The notes: generated by a model not told the origin, from the sequence alone. Counted from the stretch's first letter, positions 1 to 8,581 are shown. The stretch is DNA of 64,000 nt from Devosia sp. (GCA_026126125.1 JAHCJW010000001.1:88251-152250), one strand, 5' to 3'. Numbers and translations are program-made.

Positions 1-2094
1 CGGCGCGCCGGGCCGGATCGGGAAAACTGGCTGCTGATCAAGCATCGCGATCCTCACGCGCGCGACAAGGACACCCTTGCTTCCCGCTTTACCCGCTCGG
101 TGGCGAGCGGCCGGGATTTCGCCGGCATCGCTTCGGGGGGTAATCCTCGCAAGGAAACGGAAATGCCGGCCGACGCCGTCTGGCACTCCGATCCGGAACA
201 GGCCGAAAGAGCCGGCCACAAAACCTCCACCAGCGCCGCGGCGAAACCGGGCAGGACACCACTCTTTCAGCCCGTGCAACTGGCCACGCTGGTCGACAGC
301 GTCCCGGCCGGGGATGGCTGGCTGTTCGAAATGAAATATGACGGCTATCGTTGCCTTGCCGCCATCGATGGCGACGCCGTGCGGCTCTACACCCGCAACG
401 GGTTGGACTGGACGGAAAAATTCGGCGCCCTGGTCGAGCCGCTGCAAAGGCTCAAACTTCGCGCCGCCTTGATCGACGGGGAAATCTGCGCTTTCGATAG
501 CAAAGGCCGCACCGATTTCACCACGCTCAAAACCGTTCTCGCCCATGGCGGGCGGCTTGAATATTTCGCCTTCGACCTCCTGGAGCTCAATGGCGAGGAC
601 TGGAGCGCAAGGCCGCTTTTCGAGCGCAAGTCGGCGCTCGAGAAACTGCTCGCCGGGGCGGGGCGCACGGACCAGGTACACTATTCCTCCCACGTCGCCG
701 GGCATGGCCAGGAGGTGCTCGATGCCCTGGGCCGCGACGGTCATGAGGGCGTCATCGCCAAGCGCGCCGCCGATCCCTATCGCGGCGACCGCACCCGCAG
801 CTGGCTCAAGATCAAGCACCTCAAACGGCAGGAACTGGTCATTGGCGGCTGGTCGCCCTCGAAACGACGCAAGGGCTTCGCCTCGCTGCTCGTGGGCGCC
901 TGGGAGGGCGGTGATCTGGTTTATCGCGGCCGGGTGGGCACTGGCTTCACCCAGGAAGTCCTGGAAGAGATCGGCGAAAAACTGCAACGGCTCGAGCGGG
1001 CGACCAGCCCCTTCACCGATGCGCCGCAGGAGATCGCGAGCACCGCCCGCTGGGTGAGGCCCGAGCTCGTGGCCGAAATCGCCTTTGCCGAGCTGACGGG
1101 CGACGGTATGCTGCGTCATCCGAGCTTTATCGGCCTGCGCGAAGACAAACCCGCCGGGGAGGTCAGCATGGAAAAAGCCGCCAATCTCGATGATGGCGAA
1201 GCAGTCGCCGAACGCCTCGGCGTCAGGCTGACATCGCCCGGCCGGGTCGTCTATCCCGACCAGGGCATCACCAAGGCGCAATTGGTCGCCTATTACGAGG
1301 ATGTGGCGGCGGCGATGTTGCCCCATATCGAAAACCGGCCGCTCAGCCTTGTTCGCTGTCCGCAGGGACGGTCCCGGCAATGCTTTTTTCAAAAGCACGA
1401 CAGCGGCGGCTTTCCAGAGCAATTGCCGTCGCAACCGCTTGTCGAGAAGGACGGTGAGAAGCAGGACTATTTCTATCTGACCGACCTTGCCGGCCTCGTC
1501 GCGGGCACGCAGATGAACGTGCTGGAATGGCATATCTGGGGGTCGCGTTTCCCGGCCATCGAAACGCCCGACCGGCTGGTTTTCGACATCGATCCGGACG
1601 AAGGCCTCGATTTTTCCGCCATTACCAGTGCCGCCATCGACATTGCCGATCGGCTCGCGGCACTGGGCCTGGAAAGCTACCCTCTGGTTTCGGGGGGAAA
1701 GGGCATCCATGTGGTGGTGCCGCTCAAGCCCGACCGATCCTGGCCGGACATCAAGGCGTTCTGCAGCGCCTTCGCCCACCAATTGGCCGAGAAGGAGCCG
1801 CAGCGATTTACCGCCAATCTGTCGAAGGCGCAGCGCAAGGGCCGGATTTTCATCGACTATCTGCGCAATGAGCGCGGTTCGACGGCGATTTGCCCCTGGT
1901 CGGTCCGCTCCCGGCCCGGTGCCCCGGTGGCTGTGCCGGTGAGCTGGGACGAAGTGCCGAAGCTCAAGCAAGCCAACGGGTTTTCCCTGGCCGATGCGGC
2001 GGCGCGGGCCAAGGGCAAAGTCGCCTGGCCGGGCTATTTCGACCAGCGCCAGACCCTGACCGCCAAGATGCTCAAGGCGGTGGGAGGCGCTTGA
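1..2094 (+). CDS. ligD: ATP-dependent DNA ligase LigD, 3' portion (5' end outside window)
   Basis: The reading frame is open from base 1, so the gene starts upstream of the window; 697 codons are visible. LigD is the multidomain ligase/primase of bacterial non-homologous end joining and works with Ku at double-strand breaks. The first residues (ENWLLIKHRD) fit the end of the N-terminal 3'-phosphoesterase domain. The adenylation domain follows, with nucleotidyl lysine motif EMKYDGYR near visible residue 112. The C-terminal half is the polymerase/primase domain, beginning near LTSPGRVVYP and carrying the acidic VFDIDPDEG motif. The order phosphoesterase-ligase-polymerase is the usual one in rhizobia-like bacteria. 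No ku gene is in the window. A short repeat-containing gap separates it from pepT. Confidence 0.93.
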   Translation, partial: RRAGPDRENWLLIKHRDPHARDKDTLASRFTRSVASGRDFAGIASGGNPRKETEMPADAVWHSDPEQAERAGHKTSTSAAAKPGRTPLFQPVQLATLVDSVPAGDGWLFEMKYDGYRCLAAIDGDAVRLYTRNGLDWTEKFGALVEPLQRLKLRAALIDGEICAFDSKGRTDFTTLKTVLAHGGRLEYFAFDLLELNGEDWSARPLFERKSALEKLLAGAGRTDQVHYSSHVAGHGQEVLDALGRDGHEGVIAKRAADPYRGDRTRSWLKIKHLKRQELVIGGWSPSKRRKGFASLLVGAWEGGDLVYRGRVGTGFTQEVLEEIGEKLQRLERATSPFTDAPQEIASTARWVRPELVAEIAFAELTGDGMLRHPSFIGLREDKPAGEVSMEKAANLDDGEAVAERLGVRLTSPGRVVYPDQGITKAQLVAYYEDVAAAMLPHIENRPLSLVRCPQGRSRQCFFQKHDSGGFPEQLPSQPLVEKDGEKQDYFYLTDLAGLVAGTQMNVLEWHIWGSRFPAIETPDRLVFDIDPDEGLDFSAITSAAIDIADRLAALGLESYPLVSGGKGIHVVVPLKPDRSWPDIKAFCSAFAHQLAEKEPQRFTANLSKAQRKGRIFIDYLRNERGSTAICPWSVRSRPGAPVAVPVSWDEVPKLKQANGFSLADAAARAKGKVAWPGYFDQRQTLTAKMLKAVGGA

Positions 2095-2213
2095 AGCGTC
2101 ACTTGTTTTTTAGTGCCTGCCACCGCTGTGAAAACGGCACGGCTCACTTTGTCCTCGGAAGGCTGTGTCGGCAGGCCCGGGCTATATTTCCGCCTCGCAG
2201 CGGCGAAAGGCTT

Positions 2214-2253
2214 GAGCATGTCTTTCGAAAGCGGCCCCGGTTTCGGGATAAAG
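2214..2253. repeat. Partial copy of interspersed palindromic repeat
   Basis: This 40-base stretch matches the end module of the repeat seen in full at 7987-8089 and 25734-25837. It starts GAGCATGTCT and contains GGCCCCGGTTTCGGG. It lies in the 247-base gap between ligD and pepT. The flanking AAGCGCGACG may be a decayed remainder of the unit. I saw no gene in this gap. Confidence 0.6.
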
Positions 2254-2341
2254 AAGCGCGACGCCCTTTAAGAAAAGAGTTTCGTCGCGATGGCCCTGCG
2301 GCTAAGTCTTTCGCGTCTTTGTTTCTTTTGCGGATTGCCCC

Positions 2342-3574
2342 ATGACCGATACCGTTCTCGACCGTTTCCTGCGCTATGTGGTGATCGATACGCAATCGGA
2401 CGGCGCGTCGCCGACCCAGCCCTCGACGGCAAAGCAGAAGGATCTGGGCCATGTGCTGGTCGCCGAGCTTCTGGCCATGGGCCTTGACGATGCGGCCATG
2501 GACGAGAACGGCTATGTCTATGCCACCATCCCGGCCACGACCGACAAGGATGTGCCGGTCATCTGCTTTTGCGCCCATATGGATACCGCCCCCGATTTCA
2601 GCGGTACCGGCGTCAAGCCGCAGATCGTGCGCAATTACGCCGGTGGCGATATTGGCCTTGTCGGGGACAAGAGCCGGGTGATCCGGGTTGATGAGCATCC
2701 CGAACTGGCCAATCAGATCGGCAATGACATTGTCACCTCCGACGGTACGACGCTGCTTGGCGCCGATGACAAGGCCGGCGTGGCCGAGATCATGAGCGCG
2801 GCGCAGATCCTCGTCTCCGACCCATCCTTGCGCCACGGCACGATCAAACTCCTGTTCACTCCCGACGAGGAAATCGGTCGCGGCGTCGACAAGGTGGATC
2901 TCAACCGCCTAGGCGCGCGCTTCGCCTATACGATGGATGGAGAAACCGCCGGCACCATCGAGGACGAAACCTTTTCCGCCGATGGGATCGAGATCACCAT
3001 CACCGGCGCCGCCATGCATCCGGGCTTTGCCAAGGACCGCATGGAAAACGCCATCAAGATCGCCAGCCGCATCGTGGCTCAGCTTCCCCATGACGTCGCC
3101 CCCGAAGGCACCGAAGGCCGCGCGGGGTTCGTGCATCCGGTTGGCATTGCCGGGTCGATGGAACAGGCGGTGATCACCCTGATCGTGCGCGATTTCGCCG
3201 AAGCCGGGCTGGCCGAAAAGCATGCAATGGTGGAAGAGATTGCGCGGGGCGTCCTCGCCGACTATCCGCGGTCGCATTATCGCATCGCCATCAAGCAGCA
3301 GTATCGCAATATGAAGAAGGTGCTCGATCAACACCCGGAAATCGTCGACAATGCCGTCGAGGCGATCCGGCGGGCCGGCATGACCCCGGTGCGCGGCTCC
3401 ATTCGCGGCGGCACCGATGGATCGCGCCTCTCCTTCATGGGCCTGCCCTGCGCCAATATTTTCGCTGGCGGCCACGCCTTCCATTCGCCGCTCGAATGGG
3501 TGAGCCGACAGGATATGGAAAAGGCGGTCGCCACCATTGTCGAGCTGGCGCGGGTCTGGGAAGAGCGGACCTGA
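2342..3574 (+). CDS. pepT: Peptidase T (tripeptide aminopeptidase)
   Basis: A 410-residue M20B-family zinc aminopeptidase that removes the N-terminal residue of tripeptides in the cytoplasm. The metal-site motifs are in place: FCAHMDTAPD near residue 78, LLGADDKAGVAEI near 140, and TPDEEIGRG near 175, which contains the general-base glutamate. A later motif, GGTDGSRLSFMGLPCANIFAGG, would supply further ligands near 355. Length and order match E. coli PepT. The ATG is preceded by little Shine-Dalgarno sequence, but homology begins immediately (TDTVLDRFLRYVVIDTQSD). It is monocistronic on the plus strand; the next gene converges on it. Confidence 0.93.
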   Translation: MTDTVLDRFLRYVVIDTQSDGASPTQPSTAKQKDLGHVLVAELLAMGLDDAAMDENGYVYATIPATTDKDVPVICFCAHMDTAPDFSGTGVKPQIVRNYAGGDIGLVGDKSRVIRVDEHPELANQIGNDIVTSDGTTLLGADDKAGVAEIMSAAQILVSDPSLRHGTIKLLFTPDEEIGRGVDKVDLNRLGARFAYTMDGETAGTIEDETFSADGIEITITGAAMHPGFAKDRMENAIKIASRIVAQLPHDVAPEGTEGRAGFVHPVGIAGSMEQAVITLIVRDFAEAGLAEKHAMVEEIARGVLADYPRSHYRIAIKQQYRNMKKVLDQHPEIVDNAVEAIRRAGMTPVRGSIRGGTDGSRLSFMGLPCANIFAGGHAFHSPLEWVSRQDMEKAVATIVELARVWEERT

Positions 3575-3630
3575 TCTTTAGCGCATTCGCGGGCGCGGGC
3601 TTTCGGCAAGCGCTGCCGCTCGCCGGGCCG

Positions 3631-3990
3631 TCAGGGGGCGACGGTTTTTTCCAGCTGGCGCAATTCCTGGGCGCCGCTCTGGGCGTGCTGGGCGATGTCC
3701 TCGAACAGATGCGCCAGTTCGGAAAAGACGGTGCGGTCCATTTCCTGCCAGCCGATTTCCTCCAGCTCGGCCAAAAGTTCGACCAGGGCGGCGATGGCCG
3801 CCCGGTGCTGGCGCGAGGAGAGAAGATGCCGCCGCGTCTCGCGCTGCCGCTCCATCTTCACGAAACGCTCCAGCGCCTCGTTGACCCGGCTGCGGCAATC
3901 GCAATCGAGTGCGGCGCTGCCGACGATATAGCGGATGCGCTCGATCAGATCCTCGGGATCGGCCCGCTCGGCCGGCGCCTCCCGGCTCAT
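3631..3990 (-). CDS. Small helical protein of unknown function, last gene of the ubiTUV operon
   Basis: A 119-residue soluble, charged, apparently all-helical protein that I do not recognise. It begins MSREAPAERADPEDLIERIR and has one DCDC pair near residue 29. The rest is rich in Glu, Arg and Leu, with heptad-like helices through the centre (AALVELLAELEEIGWQEMDR). No signal peptide or membrane segment is seen. Its ATG overlaps the ubiV stop codon by four bases (ATGA), so it is almost surely co-translated with ubiV. This suggests a link to oxygen-independent ubiquinone synthesis or to anaerobic respiration. The size and helical look recall hemerythrin-like or sensor adaptors, but conserved His/Glu ligands are not obvious. 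Confidence 0.72.
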   Translation of the reverse strand: MSREAPAERADPEDLIERIRYIVGSAALDCDCRSRVNEALERFVKMERQRETRRHLLSSRQHRAAIAALVELLAELEEIGWQEMDRTVFSELAHLFEDIAQHAQSGAQELRQLEKTVAP

Positions 3991-4892
3991 GCCGCGACCC
4001 AGTCCATGCCGGGCCGGCCATGCAGGAACCCATTGGCGAAGCGAGCATGCGGATAGAGGATCGCCAATTGCCGTATGCCCTCTTCGGCGCTGACGAGCCC
4101 GTCGCGCACGTCGGCATAGAGCGCGGCGACCGCCACCATGTCGCAATCCTGAGGCGAGAGGCGCAGATGGGTGATGCCCATGCCGGGCAGCGACGGCAGT
4201 TCGGCCAGCAGAACCTGACAATGGCGCGACATGGTCTGCACGCCATTGACGGTGAGGAAAGGCTGGCCATCGAGCGTATCGACATCGAGGCCATCCGGTT
4301 CCTCGCCGCAGACGAACTGGCAATTGTCCTTGCTGTGGCCCTTGGCCCGGGCATGGGCGCAGCGGGCGGAAATGGCCAGCGGCAGGCGGCCGAAACCGAT
4401 CAGTTCATAGTCGAGCTCCGGCGCGCCGGCGGTGATCGCGGCGATGGAGGCGGCGGGCAGTTCCGGGCCGAGGCAGAGGCGGGTGGCGCCCTGGCGGGCG
4501 AGGAGCCGCGCCGTTGCGCCATTATAGACATTGACGAAGGGGCCGATCAGATGCGGGCGTCCGGCGAGGAGCCGCAGGGCGGAAAGGTCATTGGCCTCGA
4601 CCAGCGGCGCTTCGGCGGCGAGCCGGCGGGTGGCCTGGGCCTCGCGTTCCTGTGTCACCAGCGCCAGCGATGCCAGCGCGACCGATTTGCCGCTGCGCGT
4701 CAACCGCTCGACGACTTCGGGGAGGAAGGGCCGGGTGAAGTGGTCCCGCTTGGAACAGACCACCTCACCCAGCGTTACCGCATCAACATGCCCCGAATCA
4801 GCGATGCGGTAATAGAAATCGCGCCATTTTTCGCCCGGCCAGAGATAGGGGATGGGACCCATGGTGAGCTTGAGCCGGCCGGTCTTGGTCAT
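3987..4892 (-). CDS. ubiV: O2-independent ubiquinone hydroxylation protein UbiV (U32 family)
   Basis: A 301-residue member of the U32 peptidase-like family. With UbiU it forms a 4Fe-4S heterodimer that hydroxylates ubiquinone precursors without oxygen, using prephenate as the hydroxyl donor in E. coli. The four expected cysteines are present: one in GEVVCSKRDHF near residue 46 and three clustered in SARCAHARAKGHSKDNCQFV plus the next cysteine, near residues 176-197. The gene starts three bases after the ubiU stop and overlaps the small downstream gene by four bases. Order ubiT-ubiU-ubiV on one strand matches the usual operon. An NnrR-type box upstream of ubiT probably controls the set. Confidence 0.93.
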   Translation of the reverse strand: MTKTGRLKLTMGPIPYLWPGEKWRDFYYRIADSGHVDAVTLGEVVCSKRDHFTRPFLPEVVERLTRSGKSVALASLALVTQEREAQATRRLAAEAPLVEANDLSALRLLAGRPHLIGPFVNVYNGATARLLARQGATRLCLGPELPAASIAAITAGAPELDYELIGFGRLPLAISARCAHARAKGHSKDNCQFVCGEEPDGLDVDTLDGQPFLTVNGVQTMSRHCQVLLAELPSLPGMGITHLRLSPQDCDMVAVAALYADVRDGLVSAEEGIRQLAILYPHARFANGFLHGRPGMDWVAA

Positions 4893-4895
4893 GGG

Positions 4896-5873
4896 TCACC
4901 GCCACTTCTTTTCATAGGCGCCAGATGTGGTGCGCTGGCCTTCGCTGAGCCGGCGCAATTGCGCCAGTTGGGCCGGGCGCTCGGCGGGCGGGGCCGACAA
5001 GGCCTTGCGCAGGCGCGAGACGACTTCGGCGACATAGGCCTTGCCGCGCTGCCGCCCCTCGATCTTGAGCGCGCTGACCCCGGCGGCGCGCAAGGCCTCG
5101 AGATGGTCCATGACGTCGAGACTGACCGGGTCCTCGAACGCATAGGCGTCTTCCTCGGCAATGAGGAAGCGGCCCTTGCACAAGGTGGGGTAGCCGGCCG
5201 GCTCGTCGGCACCGAAACGGTTGATGGTGAAGCCGCCCAGTTCCGACACCATGTCGTGGCCCTCCTCCCGATAGCGCACATGACTGGCGGGCGAACACAC
5301 CCCGTTCATATTGGGTGATTGGCCGGTGATATAGGAGGAGAGCGAGCAGCGCCCTTCCGCCATGACGCAGAGGCCGCCAAAGGCGAAGACCTCGAGTTCG
5401 CAATCGACCTGCCGCGCCAGCGCGGCGATTTCGGCCACGGTCAGCACGCGCGGCAGCACCAGCCGTTTGGCAGCAAACGTGTCGACGAGGAAATTGACCG
5501 CGTCGGCATTGGCCGCCGAGGCCTGCACCGACACATGCAGGCGCTGGTCGGGATAGGTGGTGGCGACATAGTCCATCAGCGCCATATCGGCCAGGATCAG
5601 CGCGTCGGCGCCGAGCGCCACCGCGTCGTCGGCAGCGCGATACCAGACTTCCTCTTCGCCGGCGCGCATGAAGGTGTTGAGCGCCACAAAGGTCTGCACG
5701 CCGCGGGCGCGGCCATGGGCGATGGCGGTGCCCATCTCTTCGGTGGTGAAATTGAGGCCGGGGAAATTGCGGGCATTGGTGTCGTTGCGAAAGCCGCAAT
5801 AGACAGCGTCGGCGCCGGCCTCGACGGCTTCACGATAGGCGGCCGGGGTGCCGGCGGGACAGATCAGTTCCAT
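4896..5873 (-). CDS. ubiU: O2-independent ubiquinone hydroxylation protein UbiU (U32 family)
   Basis: A 325-residue U32-family partner of UbiV. The start MELICPAGTPAAYREAVEAG is the typical N-terminus of the family and lies just after the ubiT stop. Four cysteines suited to a 4Fe-4S cluster are seen in LCVMAEGRCSLSSY, NGVCSPASH and YPTLCKGR. The C-terminal part has the family segment ALKIEGRQRGKAYVAEVV. The frame stays open far upstream of this start into ubiT and ubiD, but that extension is a shadow of those genes. The gene works in the cytoplasm on ubiquinone precursors under anoxia. Confidence 0.93.
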   Translation of the reverse strand: MELICPAGTPAAYREAVEAGADAVYCGFRNDTNARNFPGLNFTTEEMGTAIAHGRARGVQTFVALNTFMRAGEEEVWYRAADDAVALGADALILADMALMDYVATTYPDQRLHVSVQASAANADAVNFLVDTFAAKRLVLPRVLTVAEIAALARQVDCELEVFAFGGLCVMAEGRCSLSSYITGQSPNMNGVCSPASHVRYREEGHDMVSELGGFTINRFGADEPAGYPTLCKGRFLIAEEDAYAFEDPVSLDVMDHLEALRAAGVSALKIEGRQRGKAYVAEVVSRLRKALSAPPAERPAQLAQLRRLSEGQRTTSGAYEKKWR

Positions 5874-5875
5874 GC

Positions 5876-6388
5876 CTACACCATTCCGGCAAGGGCGCGG
5901 GCGCGAATGGCTTCGGCGAGGCGCTGCAGGGGTGGAGCGAAGGGACCGGCCAGACCCGAGAGATCGCGCGGCAGGTCGAAGCCGCAATCGTCGAGCCCGT
6001 TGCGCAGCGCCAGCATTGCCTCCATATCGCCGCTGACCGAGAGGCTGCGCGAGAAAAACACCGCGTCCCCGTCGATCTGCCCTTCGAGCAGCGCAAGGAG
6101 CGTGACGAGGGGCCCCGAAACGGTGGCGGATGCCGGCGGAGCCTTGCCGGCGCGATAGACGGTGATGTCGGGGCCGGCGGGATAGACGACGAAGCTGAAG
6201 CCGAGATCGGTCGGGTCGAAGCGGAAACGGCGGTTCGCATAAGGCCCCAGCCGGTCGAACAGCCCCGGGTGCCGGGCCAGAACCTGGCGGAACACCAGCG
6301 CCACGGCGCGCTGCACCAGGGGCAGCGGCAGGCAGTTGATACTGGCGGCAAGGGGGCGTGGCAGCTGCATGGTGCGCTTCCGGTTCAT
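5876..6388 (-). CDS. ubiT: SCP2-domain lipid-binding accessory protein UbiT
   Basis: A 170-residue protein with an SCP2 sterol-carrier fold, the lipid-binding accessory factor of the oxygen-independent ubiquinone pathway. The SCP2 core runs from about residue 50 to 150, through DLGFSFVVYPAGPDITVYR and GQIDGDAVFFSRSLSVSGD. The second segment is typical of UbiT/YhbT (aspartate-rich turn, then FFSR.L...GD). It is the first gene of the minus-strand operon; ubiU starts three bases after its end. An alternative start six codons downstream, at 6370, has GGAAG eight bases ahead of it and may be the true start. The perfect TTGCG-N4-CGCAA palindrome lies about 40 bases upstream. Confidence 0.88.
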   Translation of the reverse strand: MNRKRTMQLPRPLAASINCLPLPLVQRAVALVFRQVLARHPGLFDRLGPYANRRFRFDPTDLGFSFVVYPAGPDITVYRAGKAPPASATVSGPLVTLLALLEGQIDGDAVFFSRSLSVSGDMEAMLALRNGLDDCGFDLPRDLSGLAGPFAPPLQRLAEAIRARALAGMV

Positions 6389-6428
6389 GGTCGTGGTGCA
6401 ACACTAGCCGGCCGCGGCGACCCGGCCT

Positions 6429-6442
6429 TTGCGATAGCGCAA
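6429..6442. promoter_or_regulatory. NnrR-type Crp/Fnr box between ubiT and ubiD
   Basis: TTGCGATAGCGCAA is a perfect TTGCG-N4-CGCAA dyad in the 88-base divergent ubiT/ubiD intergenic region. Known NnrR sites in denitrifying alphaproteobacteria follow TTGCG-N4-CACAA/CGCAA, whereas FNR prefers TTGAT-N4-ATCAA. A gene for an NnrR-like regulator lies 5 kb away (10747-11451). The site is placed to serve either direction: about 41 bases from the ubiT ATG and 34 from the ubiD ATG. Confidence 0.7.
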
Positions 6443-6476
6443 GGAAGCGCGATTTTGTCAGCGATAGGGTCGGCGC

Positions 6477-7988
6477 ATGTCGCCCACCCTGCTGCCGCCG
6501 CTTCGCACCCCCGTCGCCGAAACCCTTTCGGATTTTCTTGATCTGCTCGACGGACGGGGGCTGCTCAAGCGTCTTTCGGCGCCGATTTCGATCCGGCACG
6601 ATTTGACCGAAATCCACCGACGGGTGCTGGCGGCTGGTGGGCCGGCTCTGCTGGTCGAACGCCCCGTATTTGCCGATGGCGCGCCCTCGCCCATGCCCAT
6701 GGTGGTCAATCTTTTCGGCACGGTCGAGCGCGTGGCGCTGGGCATGGGGCTCGATACAGGTGACCTGCCGGCTTTGGGCGAGGCCATGGCCGATCTGCGC
6801 TCGCCCAGGCCCCCGCGCAGCCTTGCCGGCGCCTGGGCGCAGCGCGACCTGCTGAAGGCCGCGCTCAGCATGCGCACGCGCCCCATGCACCAGCCGCCCT
6901 GCCAGGCCGTGATCCGCCAAGGCGACGAGGTCGATCTTGGCACCCTGCCCATTCAATGGTGCTGGCCGGGCGAGCCGGCGCCGCTCATCACCTGGCCCCT
7001 GGTCATCACCGTGTCTCCGGACGATCCCGACGAGATCAATGTGGGGGTCTATCGCATGCAGGTGCTGGGACGAGACCGGGCGATCCTGCGCTGGCTGCCC
7101 AGTCGCGGCGGCGCGCGGCATCACCGGCTCTGGCGGGCGCGCGGCAAGGACATGCCGGTCGCCGTCGCCATTGGCGCCGATCCGGCGAGCATTCTGGCGG
7201 CTGTCATGCCGCTGCCCGATGGGGTCAGCGAATTGAGCTTTGCCGGGGTGCTGCGCCGCAAGGCGGGGCGCGTGGCGCGTGGGGTCAGTGTCGACCTGCC
7301 GGTTCCGGCCGAGGCCGAGATCGTACTCGAAGGCCTGGTTTCAGCCCGTGAAACCGCTCCCGAAGGGCCCTATGGCGACCATACCGGCTACTATAATGGG
7401 GTGGAGCCCTTTCCGGTGATGACGGTGTCCACCCTCACCACGCGCCGCAATCCGCTCTATCTCTCCACCTATACCGGCCGTCCGCCCGACGAGCCCTCGC
7501 GGCTGGGCGAAGCGATGACGCCGCTGTTCACGCCGCTGGCGCGGCGGCAATTCCCCGAAATCACCGATCTGTGGTTGCCGCCCGAGGCCTGCTCCTATCG
7601 CGCCATGGTGGTGGCCATCGACAAAACCTATCCCGGTCAGGCCAGACGGGTGATGATGGGTCTCTGGTCCATGCTGCCGCAATTTTCCATGACCAAGCTG
7701 ATCATCGCCGTCGATCCCGATATCGATGTGCGCAATTGGCAAGACGTGTTCTGGGCGCTCTCGACGCGTTTCGATGCGCCACGCGATCTGGTGGTCGTGG
7801 CCGATACGCCCATCGACTATCTCGATTTTGCCTCGGCCCATTCAGGTCTCGGCGGCAAGATGGGGCTCGACGCTACCAACAAGATCGGGCCCGAAACCAC
7901 CCGCGAATGGGGCAGGCCGCTGGCGATGGGTGCGGAGGTAACGGCGCGCGTCGATGCCATGTGGCAGTCTCTGGGTCTTCAACCCTAG
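6477..7988 (+). CDS. ubiD: UbiD-family prenylated-FMN decarboxylase
   Basis: A 503-residue UbiD decarboxylase, which uses prenylated FMN to remove the carboxylate of 3-polyprenyl-4-hydroxybenzoate. Family marks are visible: the N-terminal FLDLLDGRGLLKRL, the central PIQWCWPGEPAPLITWPLVIT, the segment PEGPYGDHTGYYNG with acidic and histidine catalytic residues near 300, and DLWLPPEACSYRAMVVAI. Length is right for UbiD. It is divergent from ubiTUV with only 88 bases between, which strongly suggests that it serves the same quinone pathway rather than aromatic degradation. The flavin prenyltransferase UbiX is not in the window. Its stop codon lies inside the first bases of an interspersed repeat. 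Confidence 0.93.
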   Translation: MSPTLLPPLRTPVAETLSDFLDLLDGRGLLKRLSAPISIRHDLTEIHRRVLAAGGPALLVERPVFADGAPSPMPMVVNLFGTVERVALGMGLDTGDLPALGEAMADLRSPRPPRSLAGAWAQRDLLKAALSMRTRPMHQPPCQAVIRQGDEVDLGTLPIQWCWPGEPAPLITWPLVITVSPDDPDEINVGVYRMQVLGRDRAILRWLPSRGGARHHRLWRARGKDMPVAVAIGADPASILAAVMPLPDGVSELSFAGVLRRKAGRVARGVSVDLPVPAEAEIVLEGLVSARETAPEGPYGDHTGYYNGVEPFPVMTVSTLTTRRNPLYLSTYTGRPPDEPSRLGEAMTPLFTPLARRQFPEITDLWLPPEACSYRAMVVAIDKTYPGQARRVMMGLWSMLPQFSMTKLIIAVDPDIDVRNWQDVFWALSTRFDAPRDLVVVADTPIDYLDFASAHSGLGGKMGLDATNKIGPETTREWGRPLAMGAEVTARVDAMWQSLGLQP

Positions 7989-8089
7989 AGCGCGTCGCGA
8001 TCTTTCAGATTCGCTCCCTGCGCTTTAACCCTTTGTTTTTCCGTATGTCTTTGTCCCGAAACCGGGGCCACTTTCGGGAGACATGCTCT
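7987..8089. repeat. Full copy of ~103-base interspersed palindromic repeat
   Basis: Begins AGAGCGCGTCGCGATC and ends GGGAGACATGCTCT, so the tips are inverted (AGAGC/GCTCT). An inner inverted pair, CCCGAAACCGGGGCCAC and CTTTCGGG, can fold. It is nearly identical over its length to 25734-25837, including TTCGCTCCCTGCGCTTTAAC in the middle. It sits directly on the ubiD stop codon. The unit looks like a non-coding REP/MITE-like element; such elements are common in Hyphomicrobiales. Confidence 0.8.
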
Positions 8090-8168
8090 GGCCAGGAGCA
8101 GCGCGTCATCTTCGCCATCACCGGCGCCTCGGGCGCCGATTGGCAGGGTTAACGGGCTCCCGCCCAGT

Positions 8169-8182
8169 TTGCGCCGCGACAA
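8169..8182. promoter_or_regulatory. Candidate NnrR-type box upstream of the DUF2249 operon
   Basis: TTGCGCCGCGACAA fits TTGCG-N4-CACAA with one mismatch in the right arm. It lies 93 bases before the first ATG of the 8275-10742 operon, within a 186-base stretch (after the repeat) that holds no gene. It resembles the perfect box at 6429-6442. The identification rests on position and pattern only. Confidence 0.5.
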
Positions 8183-8274
8183 AGTGCGCGCCAGCCAGCC
8201 GGCCTAGGATAACAGCATCCGGGCGCCTGGCCGCCGTCCGGTAGCTGTCTTCCTGAGCGGCCGGGACGAAACCG

Positions 8275-8526
8275 ATGACCGATCAATCCGCCGACCTCCC
8301 CTTCATCGACGTGCGCACCGTGCCGCCGCGTGATCGCCATCCGCGCATTTTCGCCATGGCCAATGCGCTGGCGGTGGGCGAGAGCTTCCTTATCGTCAAC
8401 GATCACGATCCGCGTCCCCTCCATTACCAGCTGCAGGCCGAATATCCGGGTCAGTTCTCCTGGGATTATGTCGAGGCGGGCCCGGATGTGTGGCGCGTGC
8501 AATTGGGGCGCGCCGTCGCGGCCTGA
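8275..8526 (+). CDS. DUF2249 domain protein
   Basis: An 83-residue single DUF2249 domain. The family hallmark is the opening D-x-R-x-x-x-P-x-x-R-H/E-P-x-I-F run (DVRTVPPRDRHPRIFAMANAL), followed by GESFLIVNDHDPRPLHYQLQ and the closing FSWDYVEAGPDVWRVQLGR. DUF2249 proteins are found beside denitrification, hemerythrin and NnrS genes and are suspected to handle redox or NO-related chemistry; no activity is established that I can name. It is the first gene of a four-gene plus-strand operon that also carries a double-DUF2249 protein. Confidence 0.9.
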   Translation: MTDQSADLPFIDVRTVPPRDRHPRIFAMANALAVGESFLIVNDHDPRPLHYQLQAEYPGQFSWDYVEAGPDVWRVQLGRAVAA

Positions 8527-8581
8527 GACACAAGAAGCCGGCGCCTCTGGCTGCCGGCTTTCTTCACAGAGGTTTTGAGCG

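Noticed and set aside
3909-5318. 469-codon plus-strand frame opposite ubiV and ubiU
   Set aside because: It is antisense to two well-supported genes and shows no family features.
4896-7124. Very long minus-strand open frame across ubiU, ubiT and part of ubiD
   Set aside because: Only the part from 5873 downward resembles a protein family (UbiU). The rest is a high-GC shadow of ubiT and ubiD, with Arg/His/Pro-rich composition.
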